NCBI GenBank assembly: GCA_007121755.1
Contig: SKJZ01000023.1
Location: 1 to 8,469, forward strand
Reading direction: 5' to 3'
Origin: Halorhodospira sp.
GTDB taxonomy: Bacteria > Pseudomonadota > Gammaproteobacteria > Nitrococcales > Halorhodospiraceae
DNA length: 8,469 nt
Part shown: piece after piece, positions 1 through 7,043 of the stretch
Position numbering within the stretch: position 1 is the stretch's first letter
Layout of the letters: the number at the start of each line of letters is the position of its first letter
Translations under genes and position numbers: made by a program
The notes under the pieces: model-generated
Databases searched by the model: none
The model's input: only the letters and a program-made list of their open reading frames with translations
Told to the model about the DNA's origin: nothing

Positions 1-659
1 CCGCGGCGGCGCGGGATCTGGCGGCGCGGGATCTAGAGCGCAGCCGCGTTGAGGCGCCTTTTGCCGGCCGCGTCACGCGGGTGGAGATCGGAGCGGGGGA
101 GCGGGCCAGTCCGGGGACGCCGTTGGTCTCGCTTTTCGATACCGCCGCGTTGGAGATTCGCACCCATCTGCCGGCCAACCGTATCGCCGCCGTGCGCCGC
201 GCGTTGGCCGCTGGCGGCGACATCGCCGCCGAAGCGCGTATCGACGACGCGATCTATCCGCTGCGGCTCGAACGCCTCGCCGGACAGAGCGCGGCGGATG
301 AGGGCGGCCAGTCGGCCTTGTTCTCCGTGGCGGGGCGCCACGGGGAGATCCCGTTGGGCCGGTTCGCCGCGGTCGATATGGCGTTGCCGCCGGAACCCGG
401 CACGGTGGTCCTCCCCTTCGAGGCGCTCTATGGCCGCGATCGGGTCTACCGGGTGGTCGATCAACGGATGGAGCCGGTGGAAGTGGCGCGTCTGGGTGAG
501 GCGTACCTGCCTGACGGGCGCCGGGGCGCGTTGTTGCGCGCGCCGGAGTTGGAGGAGGGGGATCGCGTGGTGGTGACTCAGGTTCCCCGCGCCACCGCCG
601 GACTGCGGGTCATTGAGGAGGGGGCGGCTACGGCCCCGAGAGCCGGGGGCGGGCGTTAA
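1..659 (+). CDS. RND efflux periplasmic adaptor (HlyD/MFP family), 5'-truncated by window edge
   Basis: This is the C-terminal 218 residues of a membrane fusion protein, read in the frame starting at base 3; the N-terminus lies outside the window. Such adaptors bridge an inner-membrane RND pump and an outer-membrane channel in the periplasm. The visible order fits the family. Residues 1-12 are the end of the coiled-coil hairpin (AARDLAARDLER). Residues 13-40 are the second half of the lipoyl/barrel-sandwich domain, with the typical VEAPFAGRV strand and a following GERASPGTPLVSLFD. A beta-barrel domain covers about 45-130. A membrane-proximal domain follows, containing VVLPFEALYG and ending near EEGDRVVV. 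The stop (657-659) lies 3 nt before the permease start, so the two are surely co-transcribed and probably translationally linked. An internal ATG at 81 would be a false start, because it would cut the lipoyl domain in two. The family call is secure; the substrate cannot be told. Confidence 0.93.
   Translation, partial: AAARDLAARDLERSRVEAPFAGRVTRVEIGAGERASPGTPLVSLFDTAALEIRTHLPANRIAAVRRALAAGGDIAAEARIDDAIYPLRLERLAGQSAADEGGQSALFSVAGRHGEIPLGRFAAVDMALPPEPGTVVLPFEALYGRDRVYRVVDQRMEPVEVARLGEAYLPDGRRGALLRAPELEEGDRVVVTQVPRATAGLRVIEEGAATAPRAGGGR
5..34 (+). repeat. 15-bp perfect tandem duplication inside the adaptor gene
   Basis: The unit GGCGGCGCGGGATCT occurs twice head to tail, at 5-19 and 20-34, with no mismatch. 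In the adaptor frame it encodes AARDL twice, at the end of the coiled-coil hairpin just before the lipoyl-domain strand. The length is a multiple of three, so the frame is kept. More copies may lie upstream of the window edge. Confidence 0.85.
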
Positions 660-662
660 GCG

Positions 663-3600
663 ATGGAGCCGCGGCGCGATATCTTGAGGTGGTTGGCCGA
701 GCACCCGGTCGCTTCCAATCTGGTGATGGCGTTGATGATGTTCTCCGGCTTGGTGGCCGTGGGGCAGCTCAATACGCAGTTCTTCCCCACTTTCGAACTC
801 GACATCATCAGCATCCGGGTGGAGTGGCGGGGGGCCACCGCCGAGGACGTCGCGGAGTCGCTGACCACCCCTATCGAGGATGCGGTGCGCGACGTCGAGG
901 GCTTGCGGGAGATGACCTCCACCTCGGCCGACGGCGTCTCCAGCATCAGCATGGAGTTCGCCGAGGGGACGGATATCACCGAGGCGTTGGAGGATGTGAA
1001 GGACCGCGTCGCCGCCGTCCGCAACATTCCCCCGGACGCCGAGCAACCGACCATCACCCGCATCACCCGGTACGATCCTATCGCCCGCGTCGTGCTCAGC
1101 GGCGATGTGCCGCCGGCCACCCTCCACGCGTGGGCGCGGGCTTTCGAAGACGATCTCCTGCAGCGCGGCGTCGCCAATATCGAGATCACCGGGCTGGCCG
1201 AGCAGGAGATGGCGGTGGCGGTCGAGCAGCACCGGTTGCTCGATTACGGGCTGACCTTCCAGCAACTGGGCGCGGCTATCGCCGCGGAGAGCCGCAACCT
1301 GCCCGCCGGAGATGCCGGCGAGGACGACATCGCCCGGCAGTTGCGCAGCCTTCAACAGCGGCGGGCGCTCACCGAGTTCGAAGAGTTGGAGATCGGCGTC
1401 GGCGGCGGCCGCACTCTCCGCTTGGCGGAATTGGCCGAATTGGAGCAGCGCGCCCGCGACCGCGCGGTCTCATTGCGCTTCGGCGCGTCTCCGGCGGTGG
1501 AGTTGCTGCTGCAGCGGGCCGAACAGGAGGACGCGCTGGAGGCCGCGCGGATCCTCGACGAGTGGCTGGACGAGGTGGAGCCGACCCTGCCGGACGGGAT
1601 CGAACTCGACGTCTACGATGCGTTCTGGGAGCTGATCGCCGAGCGCATCATGCTGCTGGTCACCAACGGCTTGGGCGGTCTGTTGCTGGTGGTCGGTATC
1701 CTGCTCTTTTTCCTCACCACGCGGGTGGCGTTTTGGGTGACCCTCGGGATCCCCGCCTCCTTCCTCGCGGCCCTGACCGTGCTCTGGCTGATGGGCGGGT
1801 CGATCAACATGATGAGCCTCTTCGCGCTCATCATGACCCTCGGCATCATCGTCGACGACGCCATCGTGGTCGGCGAACGCGGTTACGCCCGGTACCGTGG
1901 CGGCGAAGAGCCCGGCGCGGCGGCGGCCGGGGGCGCCCGCGAGATGCTGGCGCCGGTGATGGCCTCGTCGCTGACCACGGTGGCCGCGTTCATCCCGCTG
2001 ATGGCAGTGGGCGGGGTCATCGGCAATGTCCTGTTCGACATTCCGCTGGTCGTCATCTGCGTCATCATCGCCTCGCTGGTGGAGGCCTTCATCGTGTTGC
2101 CGGGCCATCTGCGCCGCTCCTTCGAGCACTCGGACCGCGACCGGCGGCCGTCGCCGCTGCGCGACCGCATCGCCGGCGCCTTCGACCGCTTCCGTGACGG
2201 GCCGTACCGGCGGGCGGTGACCGCCGCGGTGGGTGCGCGCTGGGTCACCGTGGCCGGAGCGGTCGGCCTGCTTATTGCCTCGGTGGGGCTGTTGGCCGGT
2301 GGCCGACTGGAGTTCAACTTCTTCCCCGAACCCGAGGGAACCATGGTCTACGCCAACCTCGGCTTCGCCGCCGGGACGCCCAAGGAGCGCGTGGATGAGA
2401 TGCTGTTTCACATGGAAGCGACCCTGGACGAGGCGGAAGAGGCCTTGGGAGGCGGATTGGTTCACGCCCGGGTGGCGCGGATCGGCGAAACCCATGCGGC
2501 CGATCCCAGGGATATCAATCGGGGCGACCACTTCGGCTCCTTGACCGTGGAGTTGGTCTCGCCGGAAGAGCGCGATGTGCGGAACGCCGATCTGATCGCC
2601 GACTGGCGTTCGCGTATCCGCCAGGCGCCCGGGTTGGAGCGGCTGGTGATCCGGGAGCGGGGCGCCGGGCCGCCGGGGGCCGACGTGCATGTGCGCATCA
2701 CCGGGGTGGAGGATCCGGAGACGCTGCGCCGGGCCGCCGATGAGGTGCGCGCCGCTCTGCGGCACTATTCGGGCGTCTTCGCCATCGACGACGATCTCCC
2801 TTACGGCATGGAGCAGTGGGTCTACCGCCTGACGCCGGAGGGGCGGGCGCTGGGGCTGACCACTGACGCGGTCGGGAGCCAACTCAGGGACGCCTTCGCC
2901 GGCTATCTTGCCCAGATCTACTACCAGCGGCGAGACGAGGTGGAGGTGCGGCTCCGCCTGCCGGAGGATGAGCGGCGCCATTTGGCGGTCGTCAGCGATT
3001 TTCAGGTCCGCCTGCCGGGCGGCGGCTACGTGCCGCTGGAGAATGTGGTCGATCTGGAGGCGCGCCGCGGCTTCGAGGCGCTGCGCCACTACAACGGGCG
3101 GTTGGCGGTGAGCGTCACCGCCGATGTCGATGAGCGGATCGCCAATGCCGGGCGCGTGCGGGCGGACTTGGAGGCCAACGTGCTGCCGGAGTTGCGGAGC
3201 CGTTACGGGGTGGCTACCGCTTTCGGCGGTCGCGCCGAGGACCAGGCGGAGACCATGGAAGACATGCGCCGCGGCCTGGTGCTGGCGCTGGCGCTGATCT
3301 ACCTCTGCCTGGCCGCGGTCTTCTCTTCCTACGGTTGGCCGCTGCTCGTCATGTCGATCATACCCTTCGGACTGGTGGGCGCCTTCTTCGGCCACTGGAT
3401 CATGGGGTTGAACCTGACCATTCTCTCGATGTTCGGCCTCTTCGGCTTGACCGGGATTACGGTAAACAACGCCATCATCCTGGCCATCTTCTATAAGCAG
3501 ATCCGCGCGCGCGGCGTGGCCGTGGCCGAGGCCCTGATCGAGGCGTCGTGCCAACGTCTGCGGCCGGTACTCCTGACCTCGCTGACCACCATCGGCGGGT

Positions 3601-3767
3601 TGTTGCCGCTGCTCACCGAGACGTCGGTGCAGGCGCAGTTCCTGATTCCGATGGCCGCCGCCATTGCCTTCGGTTTGGCCGGGACGACCCTGATCGTCCT
3701 CTTCCTGATGCCGGCGATGCTCTCGATCTATGAGAGCGCGGCCGCCCGGCTGGCCCGCGGTGGATAG
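663..3767 (+). CDS. RND-family efflux permease (AcrB/HAE-1-like), inner membrane
   Basis: This is a full-length (1034 aa) resistance-nodulation-division pump, exporting an unknown substrate by proton antiport as a trimer in the inner membrane. It shows the duplicated RND plan. TM1 lies near residues 18-36, followed by a first periplasmic porter loop. TM2-TM6 lie near 329-480, TM7 near 525-543, then a second periplasmic loop and TM8-TM12 near 868-1020. TM4 carries the classical acidic pair in GIIVDDAIVVGE (D398, D399, aligning with AcrB D407/D408). The early motif GATAEDVAESLTTPIEDAVR is typical of the family. In TM10 the position of AcrB K940 is N935 (ITVNNAIIL), so the usual lysine is missing. 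The ATG at 663 follows the adaptor stop by 3 nt, and no strong ribosome site is seen, which suggests coupling. The next gene starts 7 nt after the stop. A heavy-metal (CusA-type) pump is less likely, since I see no methionine-rich metal motif. RND family is near certain; substrate class is unknown. Confidence 0.96.
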   Translation: MEPRRDILRWLAEHPVASNLVMALMMFSGLVAVGQLNTQFFPTFELDIISIRVEWRGATAEDVAESLTTPIEDAVRDVEGLREMTSTSADGVSSISMEFAEGTDITEALEDVKDRVAAVRNIPPDAEQPTITRITRYDPIARVVLSGDVPPATLHAWARAFEDDLLQRGVANIEITGLAEQEMAVAVEQHRLLDYGLTFQQLGAAIAAESRNLPAGDAGEDDIARQLRSLQQRRALTEFEELEIGVGGGRTLRLAELAELEQRARDRAVSLRFGASPAVELLLQRAEQEDALEAARILDEWLDEVEPTLPDGIELDVYDAFWELIAERIMLLVTNGLGGLLLVVGILLFFLTTRVAFWVTLGIPASFLAALTVLWLMGGSINMMSLFALIMTLGIIVDDAIVVGERGYARYRGGEEPGAAAAGGAREMLAPVMASSLTTVAAFIPLMAVGGVIGNVLFDIPLVVICVIIASLVEAFIVLPGHLRRSFEHSDRDRRPSPLRDRIAGAFDRFRDGPYRRAVTAAVGARWVTVAGAVGLLIASVGLLAGGRLEFNFFPEPEGTMVYANLGFAAGTPKERVDEMLFHMEATLDEAEEALGGGLVHARVARIGETHAADPRDINRGDHFGSLTVELVSPEERDVRNADLIADWRSRIRQAPGLERLVIRERGAGPPGADVHVRITGVEDPETLRRAADEVRAALRHYSGVFAIDDDLPYGMEQWVYRLTPEGRALGLTTDAVGSQLRDAFAGYLAQIYYQRRDEVEVRLRLPEDERRHLAVVSDFQVRLPGGGYVPLENVVDLEARRGFEALRHYNGRLAVSVTADVDERIANAGRVRADLEANVLPELRSRYGVATAFGGRAEDQAETMEDMRRGLVLALALIYLCLAAVFSSYGWPLLVMSIIPFGLVGAFFGHWIMGLNLTILSMFGLFGLTGITVNNAIILAIFYKQIRARGVAVAEALIEASCQRLRPVLLTSLTTIGGLLPLLTETSVQAQFLIPMAAAIAFGLAGTTLIVLFLMPAMLSIYESAAARLARGG

Positions 3768-3774
3768 TGCCCCC

Positions 3775-4575
3775 ATGGCGGAGGACGCATCCACAACCAT
3801 CGACGCCACCGGCCATCCCGAGCCGGGTGGCGGGTTCGCTTTCGGCGCGATCATTATTGGCGATGAACTCCTCAGCGGCCGCCGCCGTGACCGGCATATG
3901 GCGGCGTTGATCGAGCGCCTGGAGGTGCGTGGCCTCGAGCTCGGCTGGGTGCGAATCATCGGCGATGACCCGGCGCTGATTACCCGCACCCTGCGCGAGA
4001 CACTGGCCTCGGAGGACGCCGTCTTCAGCTTCGGCGGTATCGGTGCGACGCCGGATGACCGCACACGCCAGTGTTGCGCCGCGGCACTCCGGGTGCCGCT
4101 GGTCCGCCACCCGGAGGCGGAGGCCGCGATGCGGGAGCACTTCGGTGATCGGCTCAACGAGCAGCGGCTGCGCATGGTCGACTTCCCGCGCGGTGCGGCG
4201 ATGATCCCGAATCCGGTCAATCGCGTTGCCGGGTTTACGGTCGGCCGCCACCACTTCGTCCCCGGCTTCCCGCGGATGGCGTGGCCCATGGTGGAGTGGC
4301 TCTTGGATCACTATTACGCGGGGTTGCAGGCGCCGGGGCGGGTGGTCCAGGAGGTGGTGCGGGTGCCCGGCGCCAAGGAGGGAGACTTGATACCGCTGCT
4401 GGAGGCCGCCGGCGCCGCCTATCCCGACCTGCGCGTCTCCTGCCTGCCCCACGCCGAGGCGGGACGGTACGCGGTGGAGTTGGGGCTCCGGGGGGCGCCG
4501 GAGCGCGTGGCCGCGGCGCTGCGGTGGCTGCTGGAGCGTCTGGAAGGCGACGGCTACCGGGCGGAGCGTTTGTGA
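3775..4575 (+). CDS. MoCF-biosynthesis/CinA-N-like domain protein (COG1058 type), stand-alone
   Basis: This 266-aa protein has the molybdopterin-binding fold shared by MogA/MoaB, MoeA and the N-terminal half of CinA. The diagnostic motifs are IIIGDELLSG at residues 26-35 and GGIGATPDDRT at 87-97; the second matches the CinA-type GGxGxTPDD loop that binds the nucleotide or pterin phosphate. It ends at about the length of the CinA N-terminal domain plus its small middle domain, and the C-terminal PncC (NMN deamidase) domain of full CinA is absent. CinA N-domains have been shown in some bacteria to hydrolyse ADP-ribose, so a role in NAD-derived nucleotide turnover is possible, but the reaction here is not known. 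The start is the ATG 7 nt after the permease stop. A GTG at 3760 (overlapping that stop) and an ATG at 3730 are in frame alternatives. The first 25 residues, rich in Gly, Pro, Asp and Thr, look like a disordered extension. Confidence 0.85.
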   Translation: MAEDASTTIDATGHPEPGGGFAFGAIIIGDELLSGRRRDRHMAALIERLEVRGLELGWVRIIGDDPALITRTLRETLASEDAVFSFGGIGATPDDRTRQCCAAALRVPLVRHPEAEAAMREHFGDRLNEQRLRMVDFPRGAAMIPNPVNRVAGFTVGRHHFVPGFPRMAWPMVEWLLDHYYAGLQAPGRVVQEVVRVPGAKEGDLIPLLEAAGAAYPDLRVSCLPHAEAGRYAVELGLRGAPERVAAALRWLLERLEGDGYRAERL

Positions 4576-4614
4576 TGGGCGCTTCGATGCGCCGGAGAAA
4601 AGATGTAAATAGTT

Positions 4615-4656
4615 TGTCAGAATTGACAGCGTATCCAGCGGAGGCTTAGTTTTACT
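4615..4656 (+). promoter_or_regulatory. Candidate nadA promoter with a small dyad over the -35 box
   Basis: The 85-nt gap 4576-4660 is richer in A and T than its surroundings. A perfect TTGACA lies at 4623-4628. It overlaps a dyad, TGTCA (4615-4619), GAAT, TGACA (4624-4628), which could be an operator half-site pair. No good -10 sits at the ideal 17-nt spacing: TTAGTT (4646-4651) is poor, and TTTACT (4651-4656) is better but at 22 nt. GGAGG at 4640-4644 lies 16 nt before the nadA ATG, which is farther than usual. The box is seen directly; its use is inferred. Confidence 0.35.
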
Positions 4657-4660
4657 TTCC

Positions 4661-5737
4661 ATGACTCCCTTCCCGATGCAGGTAACCAAGGCGCCGCGCG
4701 CATTTAAAGAAGAGCCCTTCACCAGCGCCGAGCAAGTCGGCCCGGAGGAGGCGGCGGCGCTCCGCGTCCGGGCGCGCGAGTTGCTGCGCGCCGAAGACGC
4801 CGTGTTGGTCGCCCACTACTACACCGAGCCGGAGATCCAGTCTCTCGCCGACGAGACCGGCGGCTTCATCTCCGACTCCCTGGAAATGGCCCGCTTCGGC
4901 GCGGACCATCCGGCGTCGACATTAGTCGTCGCCGGGGTCCGCTTCATGGGTGAGACGGCGAAGATACTCACCCCCCATAAGCGCGTCCTGATGCTCGATC
5001 TCGAGGCGACCTGCTCGCTCGACGACGGCTGTCCGCCGGACGAGTTCTCCGCCTTCTGCGACGCCCACCCCGACCGTACCGTGGTGGTCTACGCCAACAC
5101 CTCGGCGGCGGTGAAGGCGCGGGCCGACTGGGTGGTCACCTCCAGCATCGCGGTGGACGTGGTGCGCCATCTTCACGAGCGCGGCGAGAAGATCCTCTGG
5201 GCGCCGGACAAGCACCTGGGGGACTATGTGCGGCGCGAGACCGGAGCCGACATGCTCTGCTGGGAGGGGTCGTGCATCGTCCACGAGGAGTTCAAGGGCG
5301 TTGAGTTGGAGCGGATGCGCCGGCAATACCCCGACGCCCGCGTGCTGGTCCACCCCGAATCGCCCCGCGCGGTGATTGAACAGGCCGATGTGGTCGGCTC
5401 GACGACGAAGCTGCTGGCCGCTGTCCGGGAGATGCCGGAGCGCCGTTTTATCGTCGCCACCGACGCCGGCATCTTTTATAAGATGCGCGAGGCGGCGCCG
5501 GATAAGGAGCTGCTGGAGGCGCCTACCGCCGGCCGCAGTGCCACCTGCGTCTCGTGCGCCCACTGCCCGTGGATGGCCATGAACGGGCTGCGCAGCCTGG
5601 TCCGCACCCTGGAGCGCGGTGACAACGAGATCCACGTCGACCCGGATGTGGCCGCCAAGGCGCGGATCTCGCTGCAGCGGATGATGGACTTCGCCAAGGC
5701 CCGGGCGCGACCGGTACTCGGCGCCGGCGACGCCTGA
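4661..5737 (+). CDS. nadA: Quinolinate synthase A
   Basis: NadA condenses iminoaspartate (made by NadB) with dihydroxyacetone phosphate to give quinolinate, the first pyridine ring intermediate of de novo NAD synthesis, using a [4Fe-4S] cluster in the cytoplasm. The 358-aa length is usual. The three cluster cysteines are present: C118 in ATCSLDDGC, C205 in CWEGSCIVHEEF and C302 in SCAHCPWMAMN. They sit 5 residues after E. coli C113, C200 and C297, as expected from the longer N-terminus, and the extra CxxC cysteines C296 and C299 are also kept. Other family signatures are the early VAHYYTEPEIQ, the VAGVRFMGETAKIL segment and DAGIFYKM near the end. The ATG at 4661 is chosen as the first in-frame start; ATG 4676 (residue 6) is an alternative if transcription begins close to the gene. 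nadB and nadC are not in the window. The MFS gene follows after 3 nt. The identification is very secure. Confidence 0.97.
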   Translation: MTPFPMQVTKAPRAFKEEPFTSAEQVGPEEAAALRVRARELLRAEDAVLVAHYYTEPEIQSLADETGGFISDSLEMARFGADHPASTLVVAGVRFMGETAKILTPHKRVLMLDLEATCSLDDGCPPDEFSAFCDAHPDRTVVVYANTSAAVKARADWVVTSSIAVDVVRHLHERGEKILWAPDKHLGDYVRRETGADMLCWEGSCIVHEEFKGVELERMRRQYPDARVLVHPESPRAVIEQADVVGSTTKLLAAVREMPERRFIVATDAGIFYKMREAAPDKELLEAPTAGRSATCVSCAHCPWMAMNGLRSLVRTLERGDNEIHVDPDVAAKARISLQRMMDFAKARARPVLGAGDA

Positions 5738-5740
5738 TCG

Positions 5741-6877
5741 GTGTCCCGTGGCGCGTTGTGGGCCGGGCTGACCGCTACCGGCTTGGCCTTCGCCCTGCTG
5801 TGGGCGCCCCAGCCCCTGCTGCCGATGCTCGCCGCGGAGTTCGGCGTCTCTACCGCTCAAGCGTCGCTGCTGATCTCGGCGGTGCTCCTGCCGCTCGCCG
5901 TCGCCCCGCTGGTCTACGGCTTGATTCTGCAGCGCATGCCCGCGCGGCCGATGCTCATCGCGGCGATCGCGGTGATGGCGGTCACCACCCTGTTGCTGGC
6001 CTTCTCCACCGAGTGGTGGCACTTGGTCACTCTGCGTTTCGCACAGGGGCTCGCCATCCCCGCGGTGATGACGGCGGTTATGACTCTGTTGGCCGGCGGC
6101 GCCGAGCCGGCCCGCCGGTCCCGGGTGCTGGCCCTCTATATCGCGACCACGCCGGTCGGCGGTTTCGCCGGCCGAGCATTCAGCGGCGCGGTGGCCGATT
6201 ACGCCGGCTGGCGGGAGGCGTTCCTGGCGCTGGCGGTGTTGATGGCGGCGTGCGCCGCGGTGCTGGCGCTGCTGCGGGTGAGCGCCCGGGTCGAATTCCG
6301 GCGGGTGCGTCTCCGCGATCTTCGGGGCGTGCTTGCCGACCCGCTGTGCCGGCGGGTCTACGGCGCGAGTTTCCTGGTCTTTCTGGTCTTCTCGGCCTAT
6401 CTCAACCTGTTGCCGTTTCGGCTGGTCGATATCGGTTCGGGGCTCTCCGAGACCGGCATGGGGTTGATGTACACCGGCTACCTGATCGGGGCGGTGGTCT
6501 CGTTCAGCGCCGTCGCCGCCGCGGCGCGCCTCGGGGGGCGGCGCCGCGCGATGGCGTTGGGCTTCACCGTGGTGGCGTTGTCGCTGGCGGTGTCGCCACT
6601 CCCTTCCGTGCCGGTGCTCTTCATTGCAGTCTTCATCCTCTGCGCCGGGATGTTTCTGGTCCACGCCTTGGCGCCGGGGATCGTGAACGACCGTCAGGAG
6701 GGAGTGGCCGGCGTCGCCAACGGCGTCTACATCGCCGCCTACTACACCGGGGGTGTCGTGGGGACGTCGCTGCCGGCGGTGGTCTATGAGGCGGCGGGGT
6801 GGAATGCGGTCCTGGGGCTGTTGGGCGTCGCGGCGGTGGCCGGAGCGTGGTTGATGGTAACCGCCCCCGGGCGGTGA
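5741..6877 (+). CDS. MFS transporter, YnfM-like, 12 predicted TM helices
   Basis: This 378-aa hydrophobic protein belongs to the major facilitator superfamily. Helices can be drawn near residues 5-27, 42-62, 70-88, 91-115, 130-150, 155-178, 207-226, 239-262, 268-288, 290-308, 325-347 and 350-372, with a basic cytoplasmic loop (RVEFRRVRLRDLRG) between the two six-helix halves. The loop after TM2 (YGLILQRMPARPM) is a worn motif A without the usual Asp. The TM5 stretch GGFAGRAFSGAVADYAGWRE resembles the glycine-rich TM5 motif of YnfM-type carriers. The start is a GTG 3 nt after the nadA stop; no clear ribosome site is present, so translation may be coupled to nadA. A TTG at 5756 is an alternative. 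The stop lies 2 nt before the palindrome at 6880. The substrate is unknown; drug-like efflux is the default for this group, and a link to pyridine or aspartate metabolism is only a guess from position. Confidence 0.9.
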   Translation: MSRGALWAGLTATGLAFALLWAPQPLLPMLAAEFGVSTAQASLLISAVLLPLAVAPLVYGLILQRMPARPMLIAAIAVMAVTTLLLAFSTEWWHLVTLRFAQGLAIPAVMTAVMTLLAGGAEPARRSRVLALYIATTPVGGFAGRAFSGAVADYAGWREAFLALAVLMAACAAVLALLRVSARVEFRRVRLRDLRGVLADPLCRRVYGASFLVFLVFSAYLNLLPFRLVDIGSGLSETGMGLMYTGYLIGAVVSFSAVAAAARLGGRRRAMALGFTVVALSLAVSPLPSVPVLFIAVFILCAGMFLVHALAPGIVNDRQEGVAGVANGVYIAAYYTGGVVGTSLPAVVYEAAGWNAVLGLLGVAAVAGAWLMVTAPGR

Positions 6878-6879
6878 AT

Positions 6880-7041
6880 ATGAGATTCCGTTGGACGCCT
6901 GGTGGGCGGGGTGGGCGGAGGCGCCATACGGGGGACGCTGAAAATACATCCCTGTACGCTCGACGGCAGCATCCATGCTGCCGACGCCCCCGTATGGCGC
7001 CTCCGCCCACCCCGCCCACCAGGCGTCCAACGGAATCTCAT
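6880..7041. repeat. 162-bp palindromic element: 55-bp perfect inverted arms enclosing two hairpins; likely bidirectional terminator
   Basis: The left arm (6880-6934, beginning ATGAGATTCCGTTGGACGCC) is the exact reverse complement of the right arm (6987-7041) over 55 bp. The 52-nt centre (6935-6986) holds two more hairpins: TACA-TCCC-TGTA at 6945-6956, and CGGCAGCAT-CC-ATGCTGCCG at 6964-6983 with two further flanking pairs at 6961/6986 and 6962/6985. Folded, it is a long stem closing on a two-hairpin head. The element fills the space between two convergent genes: it starts 2 nt after the MFS stop (6875-6877) and ends 2 nt before the hypothetical gene's stop (7044-7046). Each incoming transcript meets the same G-rich arm first, so a symmetric terminator or mRNA 3'-end stabiliser is plausible. 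There is no U-tract, no obvious target-site duplication and no transposase frame. It may belong to a dispersed family of intergenic palindromes, which cannot be tested here. Confidence 0.93.
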
Positions 7042-7043
7042 GG

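Noticed and set aside
33..1355. 440-codon minus-strand open frame opposite the adaptor and permease
   Set aside because: It is antisense to two genes with strong family motifs and shows low-complexity His/Arg/Gly/Asp composition.
689..2197. 502-codon plus-strand frame overlapping the permease
   Set aside because: It is an out-of-frame reading of the RND gene, very rich in Arg and Gly, without any membrane segment.
663..3767. Heavy-metal (CusA-type) efflux assignment
   Set aside because: No metal-relay methionines could be pointed to, and the general layout is that of multidrug-type RND pumps; the substrate was left open.
1470..4289. 939-codon open frame on the minus strand opposite the RND and CinA-N-like genes
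   Set aside because: It lies antisense to a clear RND pump and runs across its end into the next gene. Its composition (His, Gln, Arg, Gly, Pro-rich, no domain or hydrophobic pattern) is typical of antisense frames in high-GC genes.
4922..7030. 702-codon minus-strand open frame opposite nadA and the MFS gene
   Set aside because: It spans two recognised genes and ends inside the palindrome. It is rich in His, Gln and Arg with no recognisable motif, so it is a GC-content artefact.
6880..7041. The palindrome as an insertion sequence or MITE with target-site duplication
   Set aside because: The flanking bases (TGAAT on the left, GGTTA on the right) do not repeat each other and no transposase frame is inside. 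Mobility remains possible only for a REP-like mechanism, so it was called a repeat and not a mobile element.
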